DNA of 64,000 bases from Streptomyces sp. LHD-70 (GCF_031157275.1 NZ_JAVIFW010000002.1:434001-498000); one strand, 5' to 3'. Positions 56,454 to 64,000 are shown, counted from the first letter of the stretch. The notes: generated from the letters alone by a model not told the origin. A program made the numbers and translations.

Positions 56454-56476
56454 ACTCCCGTATTCCGTACGGGAGT
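56454..56476. terminator. Bidirectional terminator MFS/SUFU
   Basis: 9-bp stem ACTCCCGTA (56454-56462) with TACGGGAGT (56468-56476), loop TTCCG. Confidence 0.85.
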
Positions 56477-57061
56477 TCAGTCCAGGGAAACGGACCTGCG
56501 CAGTGGATCGCGCAGGTCCGTTCCGCCTGCCAGCCACTTTTCCTGCAGGGCCGCCGCGCCGTGCACACGCTTCCACGCCGCCTCGTTCGGCGTCATCGGC
56601 AGCAGCGGCAGGAACTGGACCGGCTCCATCGGCTCGTCCAGGTCCAGGTCCTCCACCAGGCCGCCCGGCTCGGCGACCAGGACCGAGGTGAACTGGGCGC
56701 CGGGCCACAGCGGTTCACCCACGTCGAGCGAGGCGCCCGGGGCCACGATCAGGCCCTCGACCTGGGGCGATGCGGCGAGTACGGCGAGGGGCCGCAGCGC
56801 CTTGTCGGTGTCGGCGACGCCCGTACGCACGGAGAGGACCAGCTCGGCGCGCGGCCCGCGCACCTGATCGGCCAGGGGAGCAGTGGGGTCGGCCATCGGG
56901 GCGGCCGACATACCGAGCGTCGCGTACCGCACGATGTCGCCGTCCACGAACCGCAGCACCTCGATGCGGTCCGTGCCGAGGAACGTCACGGCCGCGCGGG
57001 CGTCCGGATCACCGAGGGCGCTGCGCAGCCGGGCTTCGACGAGAGCGAGAACATCAGCCAT
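56477..57061 (-). CDS. Suppressor-of-fused (SUFU) domain protein
   Basis: A 194-residue protein with the SUFU-like fold common in actinobacteria: TFLGTDRIEVLRFVDGDIVR, RAELVLSVRTG, VEGLIVAPGASLDVGEPLWPG, then FTSVLVAEPGG and PVQFLPLLPMTPNEAAWKRV, the family's most conserved C-terminal block. Related proteins act as immunity or partner proteins in polymorphic toxin systems, but no toxin is nearby. ATG at 57061 (MADVLALVEAR) has no evident ribosome site. It is divergent from the corA leader. Confidence 0.83.
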   Translation of the reverse strand: MADVLALVEARLRSALGDPDARAAVTFLGTDRIEVLRFVDGDIVRYATLGMSAAPMADPTAPLADQVRGPRAELVLSVRTGVADTDKALRPLAVLAASPQVEGLIVAPGASLDVGEPLWPGAQFTSVLVAEPGGLVEDLDLDEPMEPVQFLPLLPMTPNEAAWKRVHGAAALQEKWLAGGTDLRDPLRRSVSLD

Positions 57062-57541
57062 GCCGCGAGCATAGAACTCGTAGAGAACCGGCAAAGCCGC
57101 GGCTTGACACTTCAGTCGGCTGATAGTCTTGGCCGCTGGCCAGGGCAGCACGTGGATCGACCGCTCAAGCGGCGTTCCCAGGCCCGGCGTTGGGACATCC
57201 CCCACGGGGGACCGGCCGGAGGAGGTGGGGCTGACATGGATCGAAGTCGACCGTGCAGTAGCACCCGCTCTTCCGCCAAGTAGCAGCGTCCAGCGACCGA
57301 GGCTTTCCGTACCCGTTCATACGCCGGGTAAACCGCGAAGTTCACGGCAACCTCATCTCGCGCTCGGCGGACGCTTCCCGGAAGGGCATTCCGTCCCCGC
57401 TTGATCTGAGTCAGAGCGAAGGCCGCCACCGCGTCGGACCGGTGCCGCCCGCTTTGCGGACGTGACCTTTGAGCCCTACGTCCCCATTCCGGGCAGTTCC
57501 ACCCCGCGTGCGTCGGCAGCCGCGCCGCGAAGGAGCCTGCC
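57062..57541 (+). promoter_or_regulatory. corA leader region
   Basis: 480 bp upstream of corA. A good -35 (TTGACA at 57104) is followed by TAGTCT at 57124, too close for a standard spacer. A 15-codon ORF with a strong ribosome site lies in the middle, and several small hairpins (for example CCCCCACGGGGG near 57200) precede it. No Rho-independent terminator is visible. Confidence 0.5.
57236..57283 (+). CDS. 15-codon leader peptide upstream of corA
   Basis: MDRSRPCSSTRSSAK, starting 10 nt after GGAGGAGG and ending in TAG about 260 nt before corA. The composition is Ser/Arg-rich. A leader peptide that senses translation or magnesium would fit by analogy with mgtA-type leaders; this is inference. 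The ribosome site is the strongest non-genic one in this part of the window. Confidence 0.45.
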   Translation: MDRSRPCSSTRSSAK

Positions 57542-58657
57542 ATGTCGATGATCCGTGACCTGCGTGCCGCCGTCCGCCCCCAGCTCCGCAAGGACGCCGT
57601 GCCCGGCAGCCCGTACGAGAGCACCCGGGACTCGACGGCCGCCAGTGCCGTCGTGGACTGCGCCGTCTACCGCGACGGGCGGCGCGTGCCGAGCGAGAAG
57701 CCGCTCACGCCGCACGAGGCGATGCTCGACGTCCGCCGTGACGGCGGCTTCGCCTGGATCGGACTGCACGAGCCCACCGAGGACGAATTCTCCGGTATCG
57801 CCCGGGAGTTCGGGCTGCACCCGCTGGCCGTCGAGGACGCCGTGCACGCCCACCAGCGCCCCAAGCTGGAGCGGTACGACGACACCCTGTTCACCGTCTT
57901 CAAGACCATCCACTACGTCGAGCACGCCGAGCTCACCGCGACCAGCGAGGTCGTCGAGACCGGCGAGGTGATGTGCTTCACCGGGCGGGACTTCTTCATC
58001 ACCGTGCGGCACGGCGGCCAGGGCTCGCTCCGGGCGCTCCGGCACCGGCTCCAGGACGACCCGGAGCTGCTCGCCAAGGGCCCCTCGGCCGTCCTGCACG
58101 CCATCGCCGACCACGTCGTGGACGGGTACATCGCGGTCGCGGACGCCGTGCAGGACGACATCGACGAGGTCGAGATCGACGTCTTCTCGCAGCCCGGCAA
58201 GGGCAGCCCGCGCGGCACCGACGCCGGCCGGATCTACCAACTCAAGCGTGAGGTACTGGAGTTCAAGCGCGCCGTCTCCCCGCTGCTGCGCCCCATGCAG
58301 CTGCTGAGCGAGCGGCCCATGCGCCTGGTCGACCCCGACATCCAGAAGTACTTCCGGGACGTCGCCGACCACCTCGCGCGCGTGCAGGAGCAGGTCATCG
58401 GCTTCGACGAGCTGCTCAACTCGATCCTGCAGGCCAACCTCGCGCAGGCGACCGTCGCGCAGAACGAGGACATGCGCAAGATCACCTCGTGGGCGGCCAT
58501 CGTCGCCGTACCCACGATGATCTGCGGGGTGTACGGCATGAACTTCGAGCACATGCCGGAGCTGAAGTGGGAGTACGGCTACCCGATGGTGATGGGCAGC
58601 ATCGGCGTCGTCTGTTTCGCCATCCACCGCACCCTCAAGCGCAACGGCTGGCTGTAG
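57542..58657 (+). CDS. corA: CorA-family magnesium/divalent cation transporter
   Basis: A 371-residue CorA protein. The large cytoplasmic N-terminal domain (FAWIGLHEPTEDEF, then EDAVHAHQRPKLERYDD, FFITVRHG) is followed by two C-terminal transmembrane helices with the pore signature YGMNFEHMPE (GMN at 332-334). A GAAGGAG site precedes the ATG. It forms pentameric Mg2+ or Co2+ channels. It lies in a neighbourhood that also ends with an MgtE-type transporter. A downstream gene follows 13 bp later. Confidence 0.95.
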   Translation: MSMIRDLRAAVRPQLRKDAVPGSPYESTRDSTAASAVVDCAVYRDGRRVPSEKPLTPHEAMLDVRRDGGFAWIGLHEPTEDEFSGIAREFGLHPLAVEDAVHAHQRPKLERYDDTLFTVFKTIHYVEHAELTATSEVVETGEVMCFTGRDFFITVRHGGQGSLRALRHRLQDDPELLAKGPSAVLHAIADHVVDGYIAVADAVQDDIDEVEIDVFSQPGKGSPRGTDAGRIYQLKREVLEFKRAVSPLLRPMQLLSERPMRLVDPDIQKYFRDVADHLARVQEQVIGFDELLNSILQANLAQATVAQNEDMRKITSWAAIVAVPTMICGVYGMNFEHMPELKWEYGYPMVMGSIGVVCFAIHRTLKRNGWL

Positions 58658-58670
58658 TTAAGCTGCAGGC

Positions 58671-59282
58671 ATGTCTGCCGATTCGTCCGCCGATTCGACT
58701 GCCGGTTCACCTGCTGGTTCGCCCGGTTCGCCTGCCGGTTCACCCGGTTCACCTGCTGGTTCGCCCGGTTCGCCTGCCGGTTCGCTGCTCGACCACGCCC
58801 TCGTCGAGGAAGCCACGAAGAAGTCGGGCCTGATCTGGGTGCGCGGCTCCGGGCCCGCGCGCGCCCTGTGGCACGTGTGGCACGAGGGCGCCGCGCACCT
58901 CGTCGGCGACGGCCCCGGCGAGCAGCCGCTGCCGGACCTCGCGGACGGCGCTGCCGCGGAGGTCACCGTCCGCAGCAAGGACAAGGGCGGCCGCCTCGTC
59001 GTCTGGACGGCGCGGGTCGTCGAGCTGGCGCCGCGCTCGGCCGAGTGGGAGGCGGCGGTCGCCGAGCTCAAGGGCAAGCGTCTGAACGCCCCGGACAGCG
59101 AGCAGCTGGTGGAGCGGTGGGCGCGCGAGTGCCGGGTTCTGCGGCTTGAGCCTGCGGGGGTGGAGACGGTGCAGCCGGACGGCTCGCTGGCGGCGGCGCC
59201 GCTGCCTACGTCTGCGACGACGCGGGGCCCCTTGCCGGGGGCGTTGCCTCGGATACTGTTCCGGCGGCGGAGGAAGGGTTAG
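58671..59282 (+). CDS. Hypothetical protein with SPAGSPG repeat N-terminus
   Basis: A 203-residue protein starting MSADSSADSTAGSPAGSPGS and continuing with four or more SPGSPAG units, then a globular part (LLDHALVEEATKKSGLIWV, ALWHVWHEGAAHLVGDG, AAEVTVRSKDKGG, EWEAAVAELKGKRLNAPD) with an Arg-rich end (LFRRRRKG). The globular part resembles small beta-barrel proteins such as the pyridoxamine-phosphate-oxidase-like fold, a weak impression only. It starts 13 bp after corA, so co-transcription is likely. Confidence 0.7.
   Translation: MSADSSADSTAGSPAGSPGSPAGSPGSPAGSPGSPAGSLLDHALVEEATKKSGLIWVRGSGPARALWHVWHEGAAHLVGDGPGEQPLPDLADGAAAEVTVRSKDKGGRLVVWTARVVELAPRSAEWEAAVAELKGKRLNAPDSEQLVERWARECRVLRLEPAGVETVQPDGSLAAAPLPTSATTRGPLPGALPRILFRRRRKG
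58700..58790. repeat. Tandem repeats encoding SPAGSPG
   Basis: About 90 bp of GGTTCGCCTGCCGGTTCACC-type units, in-frame, at the N-terminus of the gene after corA. Typical of replication slippage. Confidence 0.8.
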
Positions 59283-59368
59283 GCCCCCTGCGGCCTGTTT
59301 GATCCCCTCCCCGCCCCTTCCCGAAAGCCTGCGGCGCTGTCATTCGGCTGACCCGCCGTGGTGGCCGG

Positions 59369-59400
59369 TCGCGCAGTTCCCCGCGCCCCTGTCGGGGCAC
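59369..59400. terminator. Hairpin with recurring Streptomyces intergenic motif
   Basis: GCCCC (59385-59389) and GGGGC (59394-59398) around TGTC, preceded by CGCGCAGTTCCCCGC. The string GCGCAGTTCCCCGCGCCCCT recurs in intergenic gaps of many Streptomyces genomes as I remember it, usually between convergent genes, as here. Confidence 0.5.
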
Positions 59401-59403
59401 GAT

Positions 59404-60354
59404 TCAGCGGAAAAGAGCGCCCACCTCCAGCGCCAGCGCTCTGCTCAGCCAGTCGTGCGCCGTGCCCGGGTTCGGTTCGTCCGGGCCGGTGAGGTCCGTC
59501 ACCAGTTGCCAGTAGCGGTCGATCCGAGGGTCCGCGGCCAGGACCGCGCTGAGCGCGCGGCGGAACGCCGGAGTGTCCCGTACGCCCTGGGCCGCCGCGT
59601 ACGCGGCCACGAAGCCGTCCAACTCCTCGCCCGTGTGCGGCGGTCGGCCCGACCGGAGCGCTGGAGCCGCGAGCTCGAAAGCCTCCGCGAGGGCCGTGTA
59701 GAGCACCGCCGGGCGGTAGCCGTCGGACACGCGGTGGGCGGCCGGCTGGCAGTCGTCCCGGACCGCGTCGCCGGGGCACGGGCCCGAGACGAAGGCGTGC
59801 AGCCGGGCGAAGGCGAGGACCTGGTGCGGCGCCGGATCGTCGGGCAGCTGCGGCACCGCCTGCTCGACCACCGCCGACCGCACCCCGGCCGGGAGCCGCG
59901 GCGGCAGCCAGCGGCGCCAGAACCGGGCCAGCGCGTCCGTGCTCGGCGGGACCGTGACCGCGCCGACCAGCCGTAGCCGCTCCGCGCGCTCGCCGGGCGG
60001 GCAGTCGTGCAGCAGCCGCAGCGCCGCCTCCCGCCAGCGCAGCGCGGCCAGTTGGGAGCCGATGCCGCGCAACCGGTCCGCGACGACGTCCTCCAGGGCG
60101 CCCTCCCCCTCCAGGATCCGCCCCACATCGGGCACCGGCAGGTCGAGGGTGCGCAGCGCGCGGATCGTACGGAGCCGGTCGAGCGCGTCCGAGCCGTACC
60201 GCCGATGGCCGCCGGAGCTGCGCGCGGCCTCGGGCAGCAGTCCGCGGTCGGAGTAGAAGCGCACGGTCTTGACGGTGACGCCCGCCTGCTCGGCGAGCTC
60301 CCCGATGCTCCACAGACCGTCGGGCGAGAAGGCCCGAGACACGGCTTGCGACAC
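59404..60354 (-). CDS. MerR family transcriptional regulator
   Basis: A 316-residue MerR regulator. The winged helix is WSIGELAEQAGVTVKTVRFY followed by SDRGLLPEAARSSGGHRRYG, near residues 15-55; a dimerisation helix follows and the C-terminal 190 residues form an effector domain of no recognised type, without metal-binding cysteine motifs. GTG at 60354 has GGGAGG 8 nt upstream. It is divergent from the double-hydrolase gene, and the intervening promoter has a 19-bp spacer with a dyad, the MerR signature. It probably activates the hydrolase gene in response to a small molecule. Confidence 0.9.
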   Translation of the reverse strand: MSQAVSRAFSPDGLWSIGELAEQAGVTVKTVRFYSDRGLLPEAARSSGGHRRYGSDALDRLRTIRALRTLDLPVPDVGRILEGEGALEDVVADRLRGIGSQLAALRWREAALRLLHDCPPGERAERLRLVGAVTVPPSTDALARFWRRWLPPRLPAGVRSAVVEQAVPQLPDDPAPHQVLAFARLHAFVSGPCPGDAVRDDCQPAAHRVSDGYRPAVLYTALAEAFELAAPALRSGRPPHTGEELDGFVAAYAAAQGVRDTPAFRRALSAVLAADPRIDRYWQLVTDLTGPDEPNPGTAHDWLSRALALEVGALFR

Positions 60355-60357
60355 GGC

Positions 60358-60388
60358 TTGAACCTCCCTCAGGGGGAGTTCCTACGGT
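60358..60388 (+). promoter_or_regulatory. MerR-type promoter with 19-bp spacer
   Basis: -35 TTGAAC (60358-60363) and -10 TACGGT (60383-60388) are separated by 19 bp, with an imperfect dyad AACCTCCCT/GGGGGAGTT in the spacer. MerR regulators bind such dyads and unwind promoters with over-long spacers. The -35 is directly next to the regulator's own GTG. Confidence 0.7.
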
Positions 60389-60450
60389 ACCGGCGAGCGC
60401 GGACGGCCGAGGAGGCCCGCCCGCTCGTACGGCTTCGGTCGGAGGAGGAG

Positions 60451-60501
60451 ATGGAGATGGGGACGGAGATGGGGATGGGGATGGGGATGGGGATGGGGAT
60501 G
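60451..60501 (+). repeat. ATGGGG microsatellite at the hydrolase start
   Basis: ATGGAGATGGGGACGGAG then five ATGGGG units and a final ATG. Each unit holds an in-frame start codon with a purine-rich ribosome-site-like GGGG upstream, so several starts may compete. Confidence 0.85.
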
Positions 60502-62166
60502 ACGGCGTACGTTCTGGTTCCGGGTGCGCACACCGGCGGGTGGGTGTGGCGGGAGGTCGCCGAGCGGCTGCGCGCGGCCGGGGCCGAGGCGCACCCGGTG
60601 ACGCTCACGGGGATGCGGGACGAAGCTCAAGCCGCCCACGCGGAGGGGGAGTTCGGGGATGTCGGCCTCGGCACGCACATCGACGACGTCGTCCGCCACA
60701 TCGACCGGCTGCCCGCCACCGCGGAGGTCGTCCTCGTCGGCCACTGCTACGGCATCCACCCGGTCCTGGAGGCCGCCGCCCGCCGTACGGAACGGGTCGC
60801 GCGGATCGTGTACGTCGACACCGCGCCGGCACAGGACGGCGACCCGGCGCTCGCGCTGATCCCGGACCCGGACGTACGCAAGGCGCTGACCGGGGTGGGC
60901 GGTCCCGGCTCGCTCGTCCCGCCGCCGGAGCGGGAGCGCTGGCCGCACTGGGGGCATCTGGACGACGTGCCCCGCGCGGCCCTCGACCGGCTCGTGGCCC
61001 GTGCCGCGCCGCAGCCCTCCGGCACGCTGACCCGGCCCGTGCGGATCCCGCCGGAGGTGGCCGCGCTGCCCTCGACCGGGGTGCTGTGCACGGCGAACGG
61101 CTCGACCCTCGCCGTACTGGAGCAGGTCGTCGGCCTCGGCGAGCCGCGGCTGCTCGCGCTGACCGAGCCGCAGGTGCGCTTCCTCGAACTGGCCGCCGGG
61201 CACTGGCCGATGCTGTCCGCGCCCGACGAGCTTGCCGCGCTGCTGCTGCGCGCCGCGGCCGGTGAGGGCGAGCGGCTCACGGCGCCGAGCGGCCAGCCCT
61301 CGCACCTGCGGCCGTTCCTGCTCGACCTGCCGGAGCGGCCACGCGAGCGGGTGGGCCGCGTGGACCTCTACCCGCCGGACGAGACGGCCGGGGAGGCTGG
61401 GGCGGACACGGCGGACGGGGCGGACAAGGCGGACGCGGCGGACCCGGGGCCGCCCCTCCCCGCCGTCCTGCTCGTGCACGGCGGCCCGGTGCCCGAAGGC
61501 GTACCGCCGACGCCCCGCGACTGGCCTGCCTATGTGGGGTACTCCCACTACCTGGCCGGGCAGGGTGTGCTCGCCGCGACCGTCGACCATCGGCTGCACG
61601 ACGTGGCCGACTACCCGCGCGCCGCCGAGGACGTGGCGGCCGCGGTCGAGCTCGTACAGGCCGATCCGCGCGTGGACGGCGACCGGGTCGCGCTGTGGTT
61701 CTTCTCCGGCGGCGGGCTGCTCGCGGCGGACTGGCTGGCGGCGCCGCCCGCCTGGCTGCGGTGCGTGGCGGCGACGTATCCGATCCTGGCGCCGCTGCCG
61801 AGCTGGGGGCTCGGCGACTCCCGGTTCCAGCCGGCGCGGGCGATGCGTACGGCGGGTGACCTGCCGTTCGTACTGACCAGGGTCGGTCTCGAGCTGCCCG
61901 AGATCTCGGCCACCCAGGACACGTTCCTGACCGCCGCCGAGGCGGGCGCGGCCCGCGTCGAGGTGATCGAGGTGCCGACGGCCCACCACGGCTTCGAGAC
62001 GATCGACCACACGGACGAGGCGCGGGAGGCGGTGCGACGGGCGGCGGAGCAGATGCTGGGGCCTCCGGGGCTGAGCCCGCTCAGGAGCCCCGGAGGATCC
62101 CCGGAGAATTCCCCTGAGGGCTCCCCTCGGAGGTCCGCTCAGGACGTGGGGAGCTGTTTCCCGTAG
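60451..62166 (+). CDS. Fused double alpha/beta hydrolase, first nucleophile Cys
   Basis: 571 residues from the first ATG. Residues about 18-250 are one alpha/beta hydrolase (VLVPGAHTGGWVW; VVLVGHCYGIHPV; AGHWPMLSAPDEL). The nucleophile elbow reads G-H-C-Y-G, so Cys99 replaces Ser. Residues about 285-555 form a second, dienelactone-hydrolase-like domain (VLLVHGGPVPEG; LWFFSGGGLLAADW; HHGFETIDH). GGAGGAGG precedes ATG 60451; ATG 60499 (MTAYVLVPG) is the conventional domain start. The C-terminus is Ser/Pro-rich and overlaps the convergent lipoprotein gene by 28 bp. It is divergent from, and likely controlled by, the MerR regulator. Confidence 0.82.
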   Translation: MEMGTEMGMGMGMGMGMTAYVLVPGAHTGGWVWREVAERLRAAGAEAHPVTLTGMRDEAQAAHAEGEFGDVGLGTHIDDVVRHIDRLPATAEVVLVGHCYGIHPVLEAAARRTERVARIVYVDTAPAQDGDPALALIPDPDVRKALTGVGGPGSLVPPPERERWPHWGHLDDVPRAALDRLVARAAPQPSGTLTRPVRIPPEVAALPSTGVLCTANGSTLAVLEQVVGLGEPRLLALTEPQVRFLELAAGHWPMLSAPDELAALLLRAAAGEGERLTAPSGQPSHLRPFLLDLPERPRERVGRVDLYPPDETAGEAGADTADGADKADAADPGPPLPAVLLVHGGPVPEGVPPTPRDWPAYVGYSHYLAGQGVLAATVDHRLHDVADYPRAAEDVAAAVELVQADPRVDGDRVALWFFSGGGLLAADWLAAPPAWLRCVAATYPILAPLPSWGLGDSRFQPARAMRTAGDLPFVLTRVGLELPEISATQDTFLTAAEAGAARVEVIEVPTAHHGFETIDHTDEAREAVRRAAEQMLGPPGLSPLRSPGGSPENSPEGSPRRSAQDVGSCFP

Positions 62167-62924
62167 TCCACCGTGTGGCTCGCGTCCGGCTTGCGGAACG
62201 CGAAGTCCTTGCCCCAGTCGGTCAGCAGGAGCGTGCCGGCCCCGCCGGCGCGCTCCAGGCGCAGCGGGTACGCGGTGCCCTCCAGTGACACGTGCAGGGT
62301 GCCGCCCGCGCCCTTGTCCCCGCTGACCTCGACGGTGCGCTTGCCGTCGGCGGTGCCGCGCTCGCCCGCCGACAGCGTGCCGTGCAGCGTGAGCAGGCCG
62401 TCGAGCAGCAGGCCCTTGTCGGTGAAGCCGCTGAGCTGCTTGTACGCGGGGTCGCCCTCGGGGACCTTCACGTACTTGCCGTCGAGCTTGTCCGCCGCCA
62501 GCTCGTCCGCCGAGTCCGGCTTGCCCTGCCCGCGCCCGCCCTGGGAGCTGTCGCCCTCCGAGGCCCAGAAGTCGGCGTCGGCCTTCAGATAGAGCTGGCC
62601 GTCGACCCGCAGCAGCTCGAACGTGCGGTTCTTGAACCGGACTTCACCGCTGCCGCCGTTCTCGGTCAGCTTCATGTCGAGCTTGTACGTGGCGCCCTTG
62701 CTGACCACCGAACCGGCGAGCCGTACCGAGTTCGCGCTCTTGGCCGCGTTCTGCGCCTTGCGCTGGATCTTCGCGGCGGAGAGCTTGCCGACGCCGTTGG
62801 TCCCGGCGTCCGGGTCCTCCTCGGCGCCACACCCGACGAGCCCCGTCATTCCCGCGACCAGGCCGACGCAGAGGGCGCCGGCGAGTGCGGTGCGGCGGGC
62901 TCGGCCCAGAGCGCTGGTGGTCAC
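62139..62924 (-). CDS. Predicted lipoprotein, LppX/LprG-like
   Basis: A 261-residue predicted lipoprotein with a twin-Arg-like n-region (GRARRTALAGALCVGLVAG) and lipobox TGLVGC. The mature part has a beta-sheet pattern (GATYKLDMKLTENGGSGEVR, VDGQLYLKADADFWAS, GTADGKRTVEVSGDKGAGG) with similarity in layout to the lipoprotein between adnA and adnB. GTG at 62924 places the signal peptide correctly. It would sit on the outer face of the membrane and may bind a lipid or glycolipid. Its 3' end overlaps the convergent hydrolase gene. Confidence 0.82.
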   Translation of the reverse strand: MTTSALGRARRTALAGALCVGLVAGMTGLVGCGAEEDPDAGTNGVGKLSAAKIQRKAQNAAKSANSVRLAGSVVSKGATYKLDMKLTENGGSGEVRFKNRTFELLRVDGQLYLKADADFWASEGDSSQGGRGQGKPDSADELAADKLDGKYVKVPEGDPAYKQLSGFTDKGLLLDGLLTLHGTLSAGERGTADGKRTVEVSGDKGAGGTLHVSLEGTAYPLRLERAGGAGTLLLTDWGKDFAFRKPDASHTVDYGKQLPTS

Positions 62925-63121
62925 GTGCGGGGCTGCCTCTCGTGTGGGGTTCGGAGCGACAGTACGGCAGAGTACCCGGGCCCCGAGCCCCACCCGGCAG
63001 AGAGCCTTCTGCACCGCCCACCAGGGCGTATCCGACCGGGACGGGCTAGCCTGAAGCCCGCAAACGGTCAGATACACGTATGAAGTGCGACATACAGGCA
63101 CACGGCCGAAAGGAGGCGGGC

Positions 63122-64000
63122 ATGCCGGCTGCTTCCCGGATCTTCGTCTCCCATCTGTCCGGCATCGCCGTCTTCGACCCCAACGGCGACCAGGTGGGCC
63201 GCGTCCGCGACCTCGTCGCCATGCTCCGCGTCGGCCGCCGCCCGCCCCGACTGCTCGGCCTGGTCGTCGAACTCTCCACCCGGCGCCGCATCTTCCTGCC
63301 CATGACCCGGGTCACCGGCATCGAGTCCGGCCAGGTCATCACCACCGGCGTGCTCAACGTACGGCGCTTCGAGCAGCGGCCCACCGAGCGGCTCGTCCTC
63401 GGCGAACTCCTCGACCGCCGCGTCACCCTGGTCGACACCGGCGAGGAGGTCAGCGTCCTCGACGTCTCCGTGCAGCAGCTCCCGGCCCGCCGCGACTGGG
63501 AGATCGACCGGGTCTTCGTACGCAAGGGCAAGGCCGGTGCGCTGCGGCGCAAGGGGGAGGCGGTGACCGTCGAGTGGTCGGCGGTCACCGGGTTCTCCCT
63601 GGAGGAGCACGGCCAGGGGGCCGAGAGCCTGCTCGCCTCGTTCGAGCAGCTGCGCCCCGCCGACCTCGCCAACGTCCTGCACCACCTCACCCCCAAGCGC
63701 CGGGCCGAGGTCGCGGCGGCGCTCGACGACGACCGGCTGGCCGACGTACTCGAAGAGCTGCCCGAGGACGACCAGATCGAGATCCTCGGCAAACTCAAGG
63801 AGGAGCGCGCCGCCGATGTCCTGGAGGCGATGGACCCGGACGACGCCGCCGACCTCCTGTCCGAGCTGCCCGAGGAGGACCAGGAGCGCCTCCTCGACCT
63901 GATGGAGCCGGACGACGCGGCGGACATGCGGCGCCTGATGCAGTACGAGGAGCGCACGGCCGGCGGCATGATGACGACGGAGCCGATCGTGCTCCAGCCC
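63122..64000 (+). CDS. mgtE: MgtE-type magnesium transporter, N-terminal part
   Basis: The window ends inside this gene; 293 residues are visible with no stop. Residues 1 to about 165 resemble PRC-barrel-like segments (ASRIFVSHLSGIAVFDPNGD, GLVVELSTRRRIFLPMTRV). From about 170 the MgtE N-terminal superhelix begins with repeats LADVLEELPEDDQIEIL, AADVLEAMDPDDAADLLSEL and LMEPDDAADM, followed by RTAGGMMTTEP, the start of the CBS domains. This matches MgtE-family Mg2+ transporters or their cytosolic regulators; the membrane part lies outside the window. AAAGGAGG precedes the ATG. CorA is encoded 5 kb upstream. Confidence 0.85.
   Translation, partial: MPAASRIFVSHLSGIAVFDPNGDQVGRVRDLVAMLRVGRRPPRLLGLVVELSTRRRIFLPMTRVTGIESGQVITTGVLNVRRFEQRPTERLVLGELLDRRVTLVDTGEEVSVLDVSVQQLPARRDWEIDRVFVRKGKAGALRRKGEAVTVEWSAVTGFSLEEHGQGAESLLASFEQLRPADLANVLHHLTPKRRAEVAAALDDDRLADVLEELPEDDQIEILGKLKEERAADVLEAMDPDDAADLLSELPEEDQERLLDLMEPDDAADMRRLMQYEERTAGGMMTTEPIVLQP

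Noticed and set aside
56477..57061. Polymorphic toxin-immunity locus at the SUFU-domain gene
   Set aside because: No toxin, WXG100 or secretion gene adjoins it; SUFU genes occur alone in many actinobacteria.
1..64000. CRISPR arrays, insertion sequences, integrases, tRNA or rRNA genes
   Set aside because: I saw no regularly spaced repeats with unique spacers, no transposase motifs and no cloverleaf or rRNA-like sequence on either strand.

Overview
The window is a 64 kb stretch of high-GC actinobacterial chromosome, almost certainly Streptomyces. The evidence is very high GC with GC-rich third codon positions, frequent GTG starts behind purine-rich ribosome sites, WblC, mycoredoxin and AdnAB homologues, lineage-specific families (PPA1309, DUF3107, DUF3152, DUF6758), and GC-rich palindromic terminators between convergent genes. 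There is no IS element, prophage, CRISPR array, tRNA or rRNA that I can support. It reads as conserved core chromosome.

Much of it appears syntenic, from memory, with Mycobacterium tuberculosis Rv3194c-Rv3211: PDZ/Lon-like protease, zincin-like protein, ThiF-like protein, ABC1 kinase, WhiB7/WblC, UvrD2, mycoredoxin, NudC, AdnB/AdnA, alkyltransferase-like protein, MoeZ, DUF3152 protein, TetR, DUF3107 protein, ferritin-like protein, RhlE helicase.

Layout: 0-10 kb holds the PDZ protease, MoaE, an epimerase, the zincin-like protein with a coupled NUDIX hydrolase, a three-gene TerD-AIM24/AIM24/AIM24 operon and a YgjP-like peptidase. 10-15 kb holds ThiF-like and ABC1 genes converging on a zinc-ribbon gene and wblC; wblC has a leader of about 600 nt with a uORF and an intrinsic terminator, an attenuator layout. 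15-29 kb holds UvrD2, mycoredoxin and a long minus-strand operon AdnA, lipoprotein, AdnB, M20 peptidase, NudC, OsmC. 29-36 kb holds an alkyltransferase-like protein, a large flippase/kinase-like membrane protein and two tandem secreted S33 peptidase lipoproteins.

36-42 kb holds moeZ and the most intriguing locus, a tightly overlapping minus-strand operon: PelF-like glycosyltransferase, small Ala/Pro-rich protein, polytopic membrane protein, two tiny coupled ORFs, sugar-nucleotide epimerase and a spherulin-4 (GH135-like) protein. The combination recalls Pel and galactosaminogalactan polysaccharide loci and may be an uncharacterised Streptomyces polysaccharide system.

42-50 kb holds a membrane-anchored metzincin (DUF3152), hydrolase, TetR, DUF3107, ferritin-like protein and a DEAD-box helicase with a repetitive basic tail and a probable CTG start. 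50-64 kb holds hydrolases, a NYN-domain protein, MarC, a PHP phosphoesterase, an MFS transporter behind an unusually AT-rich promoter region, a SUFU-domain protein, CorA with a leader peptide, a MerR regulator divergent from a fused double hydrolase, a second lipoprotein, and the start of an MgtE-type magnesium transporter. Start codons were chosen by reading frame, ribosome-site spacing and family length; ambiguous ones are flagged.
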